A DNA stretch of 64,000 nt from Actinomycetes bacterium. GTDB taxonomy: Bacteria > Actinomycetota > Thermoleophilia > Gaiellales > F1-60-MAGs149. A program made the translations under genes and the position numbers. Under the pieces are notes generated by a model. It made no database searches. It was not told the origin of the DNA and saw nothing but the letters and a program-made list of their open reading frames with translations. Where the stretch lies: positions 1 to 64,000 of the forward strand of contig JANYCN010000021.1 of assembly GCA_025360225.1 (NCBI GenBank), written 5' to 3'. Positions within the stretch are counted from its first letter, which is position 1. Each line of letters starts with the position of its first letter. Shown piece after piece: positions 38,124 through 46,987 of the stretch.

Positions 38124-38876
38124 ATGACTGCCCGCCTCGCCGGAAAAGCGATCGTCGTCACCGGCGCGACCTCCGGGATCGGAGAGGCGATCGCGCTGCG
38201 CTGCGTCGCGGAGGGCGCCCGGGTCCTCGCCGTCGGGCGTCGATCAGACGCGCTCGCAGACCTGGATCGCCGCGGAGGCGCGGCGCTCGCGACGCTCCAG
38301 GCCGACCTCGTCGACGCCACGAGCGGCGATGCGATCATCGACGCCTGTCGCACGCGGTTCGGCTCCGTCTACGGACTCGTCCACGCCGCTGGCAGCGTCT
38401 GGCGCAACCAGGACCTCTCCACCACCTCCGACGAGCAGTACGCCGCGTTCCTGGAGGAGAACCTCACCGCGACGTTCCGGCTCGCCCGCGCGGCGTTCCG
38501 GGCCATGAAGGACGCGCGGGCAGGATCGATCGTGCTCGTCGGGTCGCAGCTCGCGCACATCTCGGTCCCCGGGTACGCAACGTACTCGACCGTGAAGGGT
38601 GCGATCACGACGTTTGGCCGGGCGCTCGCGGTCGACGGTGGCCCGCTCGGGATCCGGGCGAACGTGCTCTCACCCGGGCTCGTGCACACACCGATGGCGT
38701 ACGTCGACCGTCCGAACTTCGACGGGATGATCGCTGGCATCGCAGAGCGCCACCCGCTTCAGAGGATCGGCCAGCCGATCGACATGGCCGGGCCGGCCGC
38801 CTTCCTGCTGTCGGACGACGCGGCCTGGATGACGGGTCAGACGCTGATCGTCGACGGCGGCTTCACGGCCCAGTGA
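38124..38876 (+). CDS. SDR-family oxidoreductase (cluster SDR 1)
   Basis: IVVTGATSGIGEAIALRC...VGSQ...YSTVKGA active site; C-term TGQTLIVDGG; a GTG at 38118 is an alternative start. Confidence 0.9.
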   Translation: MTARLAGKAIVVTGATSGIGEAIALRCVAEGARVLAVGRRSDALADLDRRGGAALATLQADLVDATSGDAIIDACRTRFGSVYGLVHAAGSVWRNQDLSTTSDEQYAAFLEENLTATFRLARAAFRAMKDARAGSIVLVGSQLAHISVPGYATYSTVKGAITTFGRALAVDGGPLGIRANVLSPGLVHTPMAYVDRPNFDGMIAGIAERHPLQRIGQPIDMAGPAAFLLSDDAAWMTGQTLIVDGGFTAQ

Positions 38877-39838
38877 GCGTCCCGTGGGACGAGATCGTGC
38901 TCACCGGCGAGACGCTGCGCGCGGTCATGCTCCCGGGGAAGGGCGCTGAGATCATCTCGCTGGTCGACCGGCGAAGCGGCGTGGAGCTGCTCGCGCGGCT
39001 CCGTCCGACGCCGCCGGACGACGGCACGATCGCGGCGTCCGGCAACGCCTTCGATCGTTGGTACGCGGGCGGCTGGCAGCTGATGCTTCCGAACGGCGAC
39101 CGCGCATGCCTGGTCGATGGCGTCGAGCACGCGTTCCACGGCGAGGCATGGGCACGCCGTTGGGCGGTGCGGTCTCGAGCCGGGAACAGCGTGCAGGTGC
39201 ACACGACGCTCGCGACGCTACCGCTGTCGGTCACCCGATCGGTGCAGGTCGACCCGATCGAGCCGGTGCTGCGGATCGAGACCGCGGTGACGAACACCGG
39301 CGCGGTTCCGGTCGGCGTACTCTGGGGCGAGCACCCCGCGTTCGGCGCGCCCCTCGTCGGTGAGGGCGCGCGGCTCGTCCTGCCGCCCTGCACGGTCGAC
39401 GCGGCCACGGTCGACTCGCGATCGCGCCTCGCTCCGATCGCCGGCGCGCGGTGGCCGAACCTCACGACGGTCGACGGCTCCGAAGTTGACCTGTCGGAGG
39501 TGCCCGGCAGATCGCAGGGAAGCCACGACGTGTGCATCACCCACCCGCTCCCGGCCGGGTGGTACGAGCTCCGGAACGACGCGCTCGGGCTCGGCGTTCG
39601 CGTCCGGTTCGATCTCGCGACCTTCCGGCGGCTCTGGATCTGGCAGCTGTACGGCGCCGCGGACGACGATCCGTTCCGGGATGGCTACTGTCTGGCCGTC
39701 GAGCCGTTCAGCGGCCCACCGTGCCTCGGGGATGCGATCGCGACCGGCGAGATCGTCTCGATCGCGTCCGGCGCAACCCGCGAGTCGTCAATCGAGCTGA
39801 GCACGTTCAGGGTTCCGTCCAGGCACTTGACAGCTTGA
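38873..39838 (+). CDS. Aldose 1-epimerase (galactose mutarotase-like) family protein
   Basis: GTGA overlap; ISLVDRRSGVELLAR..GGWQLMLPNGD...GEHPAFGAP...WQLYGAADDDPFRDGYCLAVEPFSGP. Confidence 0.75.
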   Translation: MSVPWDEIVLTGETLRAVMLPGKGAEIISLVDRRSGVELLARLRPTPPDDGTIAASGNAFDRWYAGGWQLMLPNGDRACLVDGVEHAFHGEAWARRWAVRSRAGNSVQVHTTLATLPLSVTRSVQVDPIEPVLRIETAVTNTGAVPVGVLWGEHPAFGAPLVGEGARLVLPPCTVDAATVDSRSRLAPIAGARWPNLTTVDGSEVDLSEVPGRSQGSHDVCITHPLPAGWYELRNDALGLGVRVRFDLATFRRLWIWQLYGAADDDPFRDGYCLAVEPFSGPPCLGDAIATGEIVSIASGATRESSIELSTFRVPSRHLTA

Positions 39839-39864
39839 TTGCTATAGCGTTTACTGCCAGGACC
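39825..39864 (+). promoter_or_regulatory. AT-rich gap with TTGACA and GCTATAGC palindrome upstream of SDR 2
   Basis: ACTTGACAGCTTGATTGCTATAGCGTTTACTGCC; only non-coupled gap inside the cluster. Confidence 0.45.
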
Positions 39865-40596
39865 ATGTCCGCACGCCCAGAGCGACCCGTCGCGATCGTC
39901 ACCGGTGCCACGAACGGGATCGGCGCGGCGGTGGCCGAGCGGCTCACCGCCGACGGGCACACCGTCGTTGGCCTCGACATCGAGCCCGGCCCGGGGATCG
40001 TGGCCTGCGACGTGGCTGCGATCGAGGGCCATGACGCGCTCGTGGCATCGATCGAGGCAGAGCACGGGCCGGTCGCCGTGCTCGTGAACGTCGCCGGGGT
40101 CGCGATGCCGCAGCCGCTGCGCGACCTGTCCCCGGCGACCTACCGTCGCCAGATCGCCGTCCTGCTCGATGGGCCGGTGTTCCTGGCCCGCGCGGCCGGC
40201 ATCCGGATGGCGGAGCGCGGGTGGGGCAGGATCGTCAACATCACGTCCGTCCACGCGAGCGTGTCCGAGCGAAACTCGCTCGCGTACGACGCGGCGAAGG
40301 GCGGCCTGGAGGCAGCGACACGGACGCTGGCGATCGAGCTCGGCCCCTCGGGCGTGCTCGTGAACAGCGTCGCCCCCGGGTTCGTGCGCACGCGCATGAG
40401 CATCGTCGACGGGGTGGACGAGCTCGCGGGGTCGTGGTTCCAGGATCGGTACCGCGACGGCGGCCTGCTTCCGCTCCAGCGGGCGTGCGAGCCGTCCGAG
40501 GTCGCCAGCGCCGTGTCCCACCTGGTCTCGGCGGACAACACCTACATCACCGGCGCCCGGATCGTGGTCGACGGCGGGCTGACGGTGACGTTCTGA
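39865..40596 (+). CDS. SDR-family oxidoreductase (cluster SDR 2)
   Basis: AIVTGATNGIGAAVAERL...ITSV...YDAAKGGLEA...ARIVVDGGLTVTF. Confidence 0.9.
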   Translation: MSARPERPVAIVTGATNGIGAAVAERLTADGHTVVGLDIEPGPGIVACDVAAIEGHDALVASIEAEHGPVAVLVNVAGVAMPQPLRDLSPATYRRQIAVLLDGPVFLARAAGIRMAERGWGRIVNITSVHASVSERNSLAYDAAKGGLEAATRTLAIELGPSGVLVNSVAPGFVRTRMSIVDGVDELAGSWFQDRYRDGGLLPLQRACEPSEVASAVSHLVSADNTYITGARIVVDGGLTVTF

Positions 40597-41690
40597 TGGC
40601 TGACCCTCGCCTCGTCGCGCTCCTCGACGCGGAGGGCGCAGACGTGCTCGTGACCGCCGATCCCGGGCTCGTGCGGATGCTCACGGGGCACGCCTGCGAG
40701 ATCGAGACCGGCCCGTCGCCGTTCTCACTGCCGCCGATCGTCGTCGCCCCTGCCGCCGGCGAGCCCCTTCTGGTCTGCTCGGCTGACGAGCAGCCCGGAG
40801 CAGCAGCGGAGCTGTACGAGGGGTTCACGACCGGACCACTCACCCCGATCTCCGGCGCGATCGCCGCGCTCGCTCGCGCGCTGGCCCGGTGCGGCGGAGA
40901 GCGGATCGCGCTCGATGGCGGGAGCATTTCCGCGGCCGTCGGCCGTTCGATCCCGCAGGCGGCGCTCGCGGGCGACGACGGCCTGCGCCTGCTCGGATCC
41001 GTGAAGTCCCCGGACGAGGTCGCGGCGATCGAGGCGAGCCTCCGGCTCTGCGAGATCGGCCAGGTCGCGGCCCGGGAGGCGACCGGGGCCGGCGCGACGG
41101 AGCTCGAGGTCTGGGCAGCGACGCGGGCGGCGATCGAGCACGCCGCGGGCGGCCGCTGCTGCGTCCTCGCCGACCTGGTCGCCGGGCCTCGGACCGGTGA
41201 CGTCGGCGGACAGCCCTCGGCTCGGAGCATGGTGCCGGGAGACGTCGTGCTGTGCGACCTCGTACCGCGCCTCGACGGGATCTGGGGCGACTCGTGCGCG
41301 ACGTGGGGGGTCGCCGACGCGCCGGATCGCGCGCGCACGCTGCACGCCGGCGCGGTCGCTGGCCTCGAGGCGGCGCTTGCCACGCTCCGGCCCGGGGCGA
41401 TCGTCGGGACGGTCGATGCAGCTGCTCGCGGCGCCGTCGCGATGGCGGGGTTCACCTACCCCCACCACACCGGACACGGCCTCGGCTTTCGCTACCACGA
41501 GGAGCCCCGGATCGTCCCGGGCGCCACGACGGTGCTGGAACAGGGAATGGTCGTCGCGCTCGAGCCAGGAGCGTACGAGGAGGGCCTCGGCGTTCGCGTC
41601 GAGGTGGTAGCGGTCGTTACCGAGACCGGCCATCGGGTGCTCTCGCGACACCCGCTCGGGATCGACCGGGAGGAACGGATCCGCACATGA
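40596..41690 (+). CDS. M24-family (Xaa-Pro peptidase/creatinase fold) hydrolase
   Basis: metal-ligand pattern DLVPRLDGIWGD, HHTGHGLGFRYHEEP, LEPGAYEEGLGVRVE (D,D,H,E,E). Confidence 0.88.
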   Translation: MADPRLVALLDAEGADVLVTADPGLVRMLTGHACEIETGPSPFSLPPIVVAPAAGEPLLVCSADEQPGAAAELYEGFTTGPLTPISGAIAALARALARCGGERIALDGGSISAAVGRSIPQAALAGDDGLRLLGSVKSPDEVAAIEASLRLCEIGQVAAREATGAGATELEVWAATRAAIEHAAGGRCCVLADLVAGPRTGDVGGQPSARSMVPGDVVLCDLVPRLDGIWGDSCATWGVADAPDRARTLHAGAVAGLEAALATLRPGAIVGTVDAAARGAVAMAGFTYPHHTGHGLGFRYHEEPRIVPGATTVLEQGMVVALEPGAYEEGLGVRVEVVAVVTETGHRVLSRHPLGIDREERIRT

Positions 41691-41703
41691 CCGAGGAGGA
41701 AGC

Positions 41704-43071
41704 ATGAGGAACAACAGACGGCGCAGGCTGCTCGCGGTGGGAGGCGCGCTCGCGATTGCTGCGACCGCCGCCGCCTGCGGCAGCTCCGGATCAGGCACCG
41801 GCACGCCGACGACGGCCGCCGCCACCGGTGCGAGCACGGCATCGGCCGCACCCGTCAAGCTGACGATGTGGTGGTGGGGCGATCAGGAGGCGGCCGGGCT
41901 GAAGGCCTACGTCGCCGAGTCGGTCAAGCTCTACGAGACCGCGCACCCGAACATCACGATCGACACGGTGCTGCAGTCGACCGACAACCTCGTGCCGGCA
42001 TTCCAGGCCGCTGCCCAGGCCAAGCAAGGTCCGGACATCCAGTACTTCTGGGGCGGCATCTACACGCTGGAGCCGTACTGGGCAGGGAGCATCACGCCGA
42101 TCTCCGACCTCGTCGGGGCGGCGGAAGCAGACCACTACGTGAACCGCTCGGAGGTCACCGCCGAGGGCAAGGTCGTGACGGCGGGCTGGTACATCCAGCC
42201 CTCCTTCCCGCTGCTCGTCCGGACAGACGTGCTCGCGAGGGCGGGGATCGCGGCCGCTCCGACCAGCTGGGATGAGCTGATCTCGGACTGCAAGACCCTC
42301 CGCGGGAAGGGGATCACCCCGATCGCCGGCGGGATCAAGGACGGCTGGTTCGGCGGATGGCTCTACTCGATCCTCGGCTCCCAGTCGGCGAGCGCGGCGG
42401 ACGTGAAGAGCGCGGTGATCGGCGACGCGAAGTTCACCGATCCGGGCCAGGCGGCGTGGTGGGCGAAGCTGAAGGAGAGCGTCGACGCGAAGTGCTGGAA
42501 CGACGACATCGGCTCCGTCGACCTGTACCAGGGCCAGCAGCAGTGGAGCGACGGTAAGGCCGCGATGACCGTCACGGCGGGAACGGACGTCCGCAAGTTC
42601 CTCACCCAGGTCGGCGCCGACAAGGTCGTCGTGTCGCCGCTGCCGCCGTTCGGCACCGGCCCCGGAGCGAACAAGCTCGGCTCGACCTCGCAGACGCTCG
42701 GCGTCACGTCGTTCTCGCAGCACAAGACGGAGGCAGCCGCCTTCATCACTTTCCTGCACACGCAGGAGCGGCTCCAGGCGTTCTACAAGGCGACGGGCGC
42801 GTTCCCCGCGGATGATCGCTTCGACACCTCCGCGATCGTCGAGCCACAGCTGAAGGCGCTCCACGACCTGGCGACCTCGGGCGCGCCGTACCTGGAGAAC
42901 TTCATCCCGAGCGAGCTCGACGCGAAGGCCGTGTTCGTCGGCTCACAGGGGATCTTCGCCGGCACGACGACGCCGGAGAAGGCCGCCGCCGACATGCAGG
43001 CGACGATCGAGCGACTCCGGACGACGAACCCCGACCTCGTCAGCAACTTCAAGAAGTGGGCGGCGCAGTAG
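41704..43071 (+). CDS. ABC sugar-type extracellular solute-binding lipoprotein
   Basis: lipobox AAACGSSGSG; VKLTMWWWGDQEAAGLKAYVAESVKLYETAHPNITIDTVLQSTDNLVPAFQAAAQAKQGPDIQYFWGG. Confidence 0.92.
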   Translation: MRNNRRRRLLAVGGALAIAATAAACGSSGSGTGTPTTAAATGASTASAAPVKLTMWWWGDQEAAGLKAYVAESVKLYETAHPNITIDTVLQSTDNLVPAFQAAAQAKQGPDIQYFWGGIYTLEPYWAGSITPISDLVGAAEADHYVNRSEVTAEGKVVTAGWYIQPSFPLLVRTDVLARAGIAAAPTSWDELISDCKTLRGKGITPIAGGIKDGWFGGWLYSILGSQSASAADVKSAVIGDAKFTDPGQAAWWAKLKESVDAKCWNDDIGSVDLYQGQQQWSDGKAAMTVTAGTDVRKFLTQVGADKVVVSPLPPFGTGPGANKLGSTSQTLGVTSFSQHKTEAAAFITFLHTQERLQAFYKATGAFPADDRFDTSAIVEPQLKALHDLATSGAPYLENFIPSELDAKAVFVGSQGIFAGTTTPEKAAADMQATIERLRTTNPDLVSNFKKWAAQ

Positions 43072-43970
43072 CCGCCCAGACAGCGAAGCCCGTGGGGACG
43101 CGACGACCGTCGCGTCCCCACGGGCTCTTGGCCGCCCTTCCCTGGATCGCCCCGGCCATGGCCGTCCTCCTCCTCGTCTTCGGGTACGGGACGTACCGGC
43201 TCGTGACCGAGGCAACGGAGCGCAAGGGGCGTGGCGTCGGGCTTCAGAACGTGCGGATCGTCCTCGACGATCCCCTGTTTCGCTCTGCGATCGGCCACAA
43301 CCTCCGGCTCCTGCTGGCGTTGCCGATCCTGACCGCGCTCGCCCTCCTGGTCGCGATCCTCCTGAACGAGGCCCTGCGCGGGTGGCGGGTGCACCGCTTC
43401 GCCGTCTTCCTGCCCTACGTCCTGCCGATCCCGGTGGTTGGCGTGATCTTCTCCCAGGTCCTCACCCTGCACGGGGTCCTGAACCAGGGGCTGGACGCGA
43501 TCGGGCTCGGCGGCCTGAGCGAGGACTGGCTCGGCCAACCGCGGTGGGCGCTCTCCGCGGTCGGGGCCGTGATCGTCTGGAAGGAGCTCGGGTTCGGCGT
43601 CGTGCTGTTCCTCTCCCGCCTCCTGAGCCTGCCGGCTGACGTGTTCGAGGCGGCGCGGGTCGACGGCGCCGGGTTCTGGCGTCTACACACGAAGATCACG
43701 CTGCCGCTCCTTCGACCGATCATCGCCTTCTACCTCGTGATCGAGGGGATCACGCTGGTCTCGTGGGTGTTCAACTACGTGTTCACGCTGACCCGTGGAG
43801 GACCGGCCGACGCGACGCAGGTCGCGGAGACCTACATCTACTCGACGGCGACCACGTACAACGCGCCATCGCTCGCCGCGAGCGCGGCCTGCGTGCTGAT
43901 GGTCGGCGTCTTCGCGATGATGGTCGCCTTCACGATCGCGCGAGCCCGCCTCGCCGAGGACGACCGGTGA
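43056..43970 (+). CDS. ABC sugar transporter permease (MalF-like)
   Basis: multi-TM; EAA-loop DVFEAARVDGAGFWRLHTKITLPLLRPII; start uncertain (GTG 43056 or TTG 43128). Confidence 0.88.
   Translation: MGGAVAAQTAKPVGTRRPSRPHGLLAALPWIAPAMAVLLLVFGYGTYRLVTEATERKGRGVGLQNVRIVLDDPLFRSAIGHNLRLLLALPILTALALLVAILLNEALRGWRVHRFAVFLPYVLPIPVVGVIFSQVLTLHGVLNQGLDAIGLGGLSEDWLGQPRWALSAVGAVIVWKELGFGVVLFLSRLLSLPADVFEAARVDGAGFWRLHTKITLPLLRPIIAFYLVIEGITLVSWVFNYVFTLTRGGPADATQVAETYIYSTATTYNAPSLAASAACVLMVGVFAMMVAFTIARARLAEDDR
43087..43126. promoter_or_regulatory. Perfect 18-bp stem, 4-nt loop at binding-protein/permease junction
   Basis: AGCCCGTGGGGACGCGAC-gacc-GTCGCGTCCCCACGGGCT, starts 15 nt after the SBP stop. Confidence 0.85.
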
Positions 43971-44794
43971 GGCGCCCACGGCTCACCACCTCGATCTCGC
44001 AGGTGCTGCTCTGGCTGTTCACGCTCGCTGCGCTGGTGCCGGTCTACGTCATGGTCTCGGCCTCCCTCCGGACGCAGTCAGACTTCCTGAACCACCCGTT
44101 CGGCCTCCCGCTCGCGCCCAGCCTGACGAGCTTCCGAACGGCGCTCAACGACCAGTTCCCCCGCTGGCTCTTCAACTCGCTCGTCCTCTCCGGCGGCTCC
44201 GTGCTCGTGACGCTCGCCTTCGCATCGCTCGCCGCCTGGGGGTTCGCACGCCATCGCTTCCGCGGCCGCGAGACGCTCCTGAACGTGATCGTCGCCCTGA
44301 TGGTCGTGCCGCCGGTCGTGCTGGTCGTCCCCCTGTTCCTGCTCGGCGTCCAGCTCGACCTGATCAACACCTTCCGGCTCGTGATCGTGATCTATGTGGG
44401 GCTGATGCTGCCGTTCTCGATCTACATGCTCACCGCGTACTTCCGCACCGTCCCCTCGGCGCTCCTCGACGCCGCAATCGTCGACGGCGCGACGGAGGTG
44501 CAGGTCTTCCGCCGGATCGTCCTTCCGCTCTCGAAGGCGCCGCTCCTCACCCTCCTCGTCGTGAACCTCCTCTGGGTCTGGAACGAGCTGCTGATCGCGC
44601 TCGTGTTCCTGCAGAGCGACGACTCGCGGACGCTCATGGCCGGGCTGACGGCGTTCCAGAACCGCTACAACCTCGACATCCCCGTCGTGATGGCAGGCCT
44701 CACGCTGGCCACCCTCCCGATCTTCATCCTCTACCTCTTCGGCCAGCGCTACTTCATGCGCGGCCTCGTCGCGGGAGCGATCAAAGGCGAATGA
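43967..44794 (+). CDS. ABC sugar transporter permease (MalG-like)
   Basis: GTGA overlap; multi-TM; EAA-loop LLDAAIVDGATEVQVFRRIVLPLSKAPLLTL. Confidence 0.92.
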   Translation: MRRPRLTTSISQVLLWLFTLAALVPVYVMVSASLRTQSDFLNHPFGLPLAPSLTSFRTALNDQFPRWLFNSLVLSGGSVLVTLAFASLAAWGFARHRFRGRETLLNVIVALMVVPPVVLVVPLFLLGVQLDLINTFRLVIVIYVGLMLPFSIYMLTAYFRTVPSALLDAAIVDGATEVQVFRRIVLPLSKAPLLTLLVVNLLWVWNELLIALVFLQSDDSRTLMAGLTAFQNRYNLDIPVVMAGLTLATLPIFILYLFGQRYFMRGLVAGAIKGE

Positions 44795-45246
44795 CAACCA
44801 TCCTCCACACCGGCCTGACGGTCTCCGACCTCGACCGCTCGCTCGCCTTCTGGCGAGACGCCCTGGGCATGGAGGTCGTGATGTCGCAGGAGAAGCAAGG
44901 CGGATACCTCGAGACGATCGTACGCGAGAGCGGGGCACACGTGCTGATGGCCCACCTCGCCTTCGACCCGGACGGCCCCCGGATCGAGCTCTTCCAGTAC
45001 CTCGCGCCGACCGGCGGGCGCGCGGAGCATCGTCCGGCGGACGTCGGCTTCTCGCACGTCTGCATCCTCTGCGACGACGTGCCGGTGCTGCTCGACCGAC
45101 TCGTCCAGGCAGGCGGGCGACCGTTCAGCGACGTGATCGAGGTCGACACCGGCGCGAACGCCGGCGGCAGGTGCGTGTACCTCAGAGACCCCGACGGCCA
45201 CGTCGTCGAGCTGTTCTCCAAGGCCACTCCGGGAGGGACGGCATGA
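44791..45246 (+). CDS. VOC (glyoxalase/epimerase fold) family protein
   Basis: ILHTGLTVSDLDRSLAFWRDALGMEV...IELFQY...FSHVCILCDD...YLRDPDGHVVELF; H-E-H-E pattern retained; ATGA overlap. Confidence 0.88.
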   Translation: MTTILHTGLTVSDLDRSLAFWRDALGMEVVMSQEKQGGYLETIVRESGAHVLMAHLAFDPDGPRIELFQYLAPTGGRAEHRPADVGFSHVCILCDDVPVLLDRLVQAGGRPFSDVIEVDTGANAGGRCVYLRDPDGHVVELFSKATPGGTA

Positions 45247-46010
45247 CCCTGAAGCTCGAGAGCAAGGTCGCGGTCGTCACGGGCGGAGCGACCGGCATCG
45301 GTGAGGCGATCGCCCGGCGGTTTGCGGCGGAGGGAGCGACCGTCGTGATCTGGGACCTCGACGGCATCGGGGCCGCGCGGCTCGGTGAGGAGCTCGGCGG
45401 GTCAGGCCTTGCGTGCGACGTCGCCAGCCGGGCGTCCGTGACCGAGGCCACGGCCACGACGATCCGGCGCCACGACCGCATCGAGGTCCTCGTGAACAAC
45501 GCCGGCGTTGCGATCGCCGGCCCGTCGGAGACGTTCTCCGACGACCAGTGGGACACGAGCATCGCGATCATGCAGACCGGGGTGTTCCTCTGCTCGCAGA
45601 TCGTCGGCCGCCACATGCTCGAGCGCCGGTCCGGCTCGATCGTGAACATCTCCTCGATCAACGCCTGGGCAGCGTTCCCGATGCGGCTCGCGTACTGCGC
45701 CGCGAAGGCCGCGGTCGTCGCGATGACGGAGGTCCTCGCGATCGAGTGGGCAGACCGCGGGATCCGGGTGAACGCCGTCGCCCCCGGAGTGACGCGGACG
45801 GCGCTCGTGCAGAAGGGGATCGACGAGGGCGTGATCGACGTCGAGGCCTACCGGGCGCGGACGCCGATGCACCGCTTCGGGGAGCCGGACGAGATCGCAC
45901 GCGCCGTGCTGTACCTCGCCAACGACCTCGACGGCTCGTTCGTGACGGGGACGACGCTCCGTGTCGACGGCGGCTGGAGCGCGCAGGGATGGATCGTCCG
46001 CGACCGATGA
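45243..46010 (+). CDS. SDR-family oxidoreductase (cluster SDR 3)
   Basis: AVVTGGATGIGEAIARRFAAEG...LVNNAGVAI...ISSINAW...YCAAKAA...TGTTLRVDGGW; ATGA overlap. Confidence 0.92.
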   Translation: MTLKLESKVAVVTGGATGIGEAIARRFAAEGATVVIWDLDGIGAARLGEELGGSGLACDVASRASVTEATATTIRRHDRIEVLVNNAGVAIAGPSETFSDDQWDTSIAIMQTGVFLCSQIVGRHMLERRSGSIVNISSINAWAAFPMRLAYCAAKAAVVAMTEVLAIEWADRGIRVNAVAPGVTRTALVQKGIDEGVIDVEAYRARTPMHRFGEPDEIARAVLYLANDLDGSFVTGTTLRVDGGWSAQGWIVRDR

Positions 46011-46987
46011 GCGCCAGCGTCCTGATCACGGACATCGACCTCCCGTCGGGCGGCTCGGAGCAGCGCGTCCTGGCGGACGCCGGCCTCCGCGTCCACGTTG
46101 CCCGATCGCGCCAGGCCGACGACGTCGTCGCGGCCGGCGCCGACGCGGAGGCCTTGCTCGTCCAGTGGGCGCCGATCACCGCAGAGCTCCTCGATCGACT
46201 GCCGAACCTGCGGGTGATCTCGCGTCTGGGGATCGGCTACGACATGGTCGACGTCGACGCAGCGACCCACCACGGGGTCGCGGTGTGCAACACGCCGGAC
46301 TACTGCATCGAGGAGGTCGCGCTTCACACCCTCGCGCTGCTGCTCGCCTCCGTGCGCGGAGTCGTCGCGCTCGACGCGGCGGTTCGGGCCGGATCGTTCA
46401 CGGCCGCACTCTCGTTCCCCTCGGCGCGCCGTCCCTCGCAGACGACCGTCGGGCTGGTCGGGTACGGACGGATCGGCCGCCGCGTCGCCCTGGCGCTGGT
46501 TGCGATCGGCATGCGCGTCCTCGTCGCGGACCCCTACGTGACCGTTGCCGAGCACGACGGCGTCGAGCCAGCGACCTTCGAGGAACTGCTCGCCCGCGCG
46601 GACGTGGTGTCGCTCCACGCGCCGCTCACTCCTGCCACGCGCCACCTGATCAACACCGCCGCCCTCGAACGGATGCGGACTGGCGCGATCCTCGTGAACA
46701 CCTGCCGGGGCGGCCTGGTCGACGAGGCGGCGCTGGCCAGCGCGCTCCAGACCGGCGCGCTCGCGGGCTGTGCACTCGACGTGTTCGAGAAGGAGCCGCT
46801 ACCGGCGGACTCACCGTTGCGGTCGTGCCCGAACGTGATCCTGACGCCCCACGCAGCCTGGTACTCCCCGGCCTCGCTCGCGGACCTCCCCGTCCTCGCG
46901 GCGCGCAACATCGTCGAGTTTCTCGCAGGACGTCCACCGGCGTCGATCGTGAACCCGGAGTACCGCGCGCGATCGGCGGGCCGGTGA
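46007..46987 (+). CDS. D-2-hydroxyacid dehydrogenase (CtBP-like)
   Basis: VGLVGYGRIGRRVALALVAIGMRVLVADP...NTCRGGLVDEAALASAL...LDVFEKEPLP..ILTPHAAWYS (R,E,H triad). Confidence 0.92.
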   Translation: MSASVLITDIDLPSGGSEQRVLADAGLRVHVARSRQADDVVAAGADAEALLVQWAPITAELLDRLPNLRVISRLGIGYDMVDVDAATHHGVAVCNTPDYCIEEVALHTLALLLASVRGVVALDAAVRAGSFTAALSFPSARRPSQTTVGLVGYGRIGRRVALALVAIGMRVLVADPYVTVAEHDGVEPATFEELLARADVVSLHAPLTPATRHLINTAALERMRTGAILVNTCRGGLVDEAALASALQTGALAGCALDVFEKEPLPADSPLRSCPNVILTPHAAWYSPASLADLPVLAARNIVEFLAGRPPASIVNPEYRARSAGR

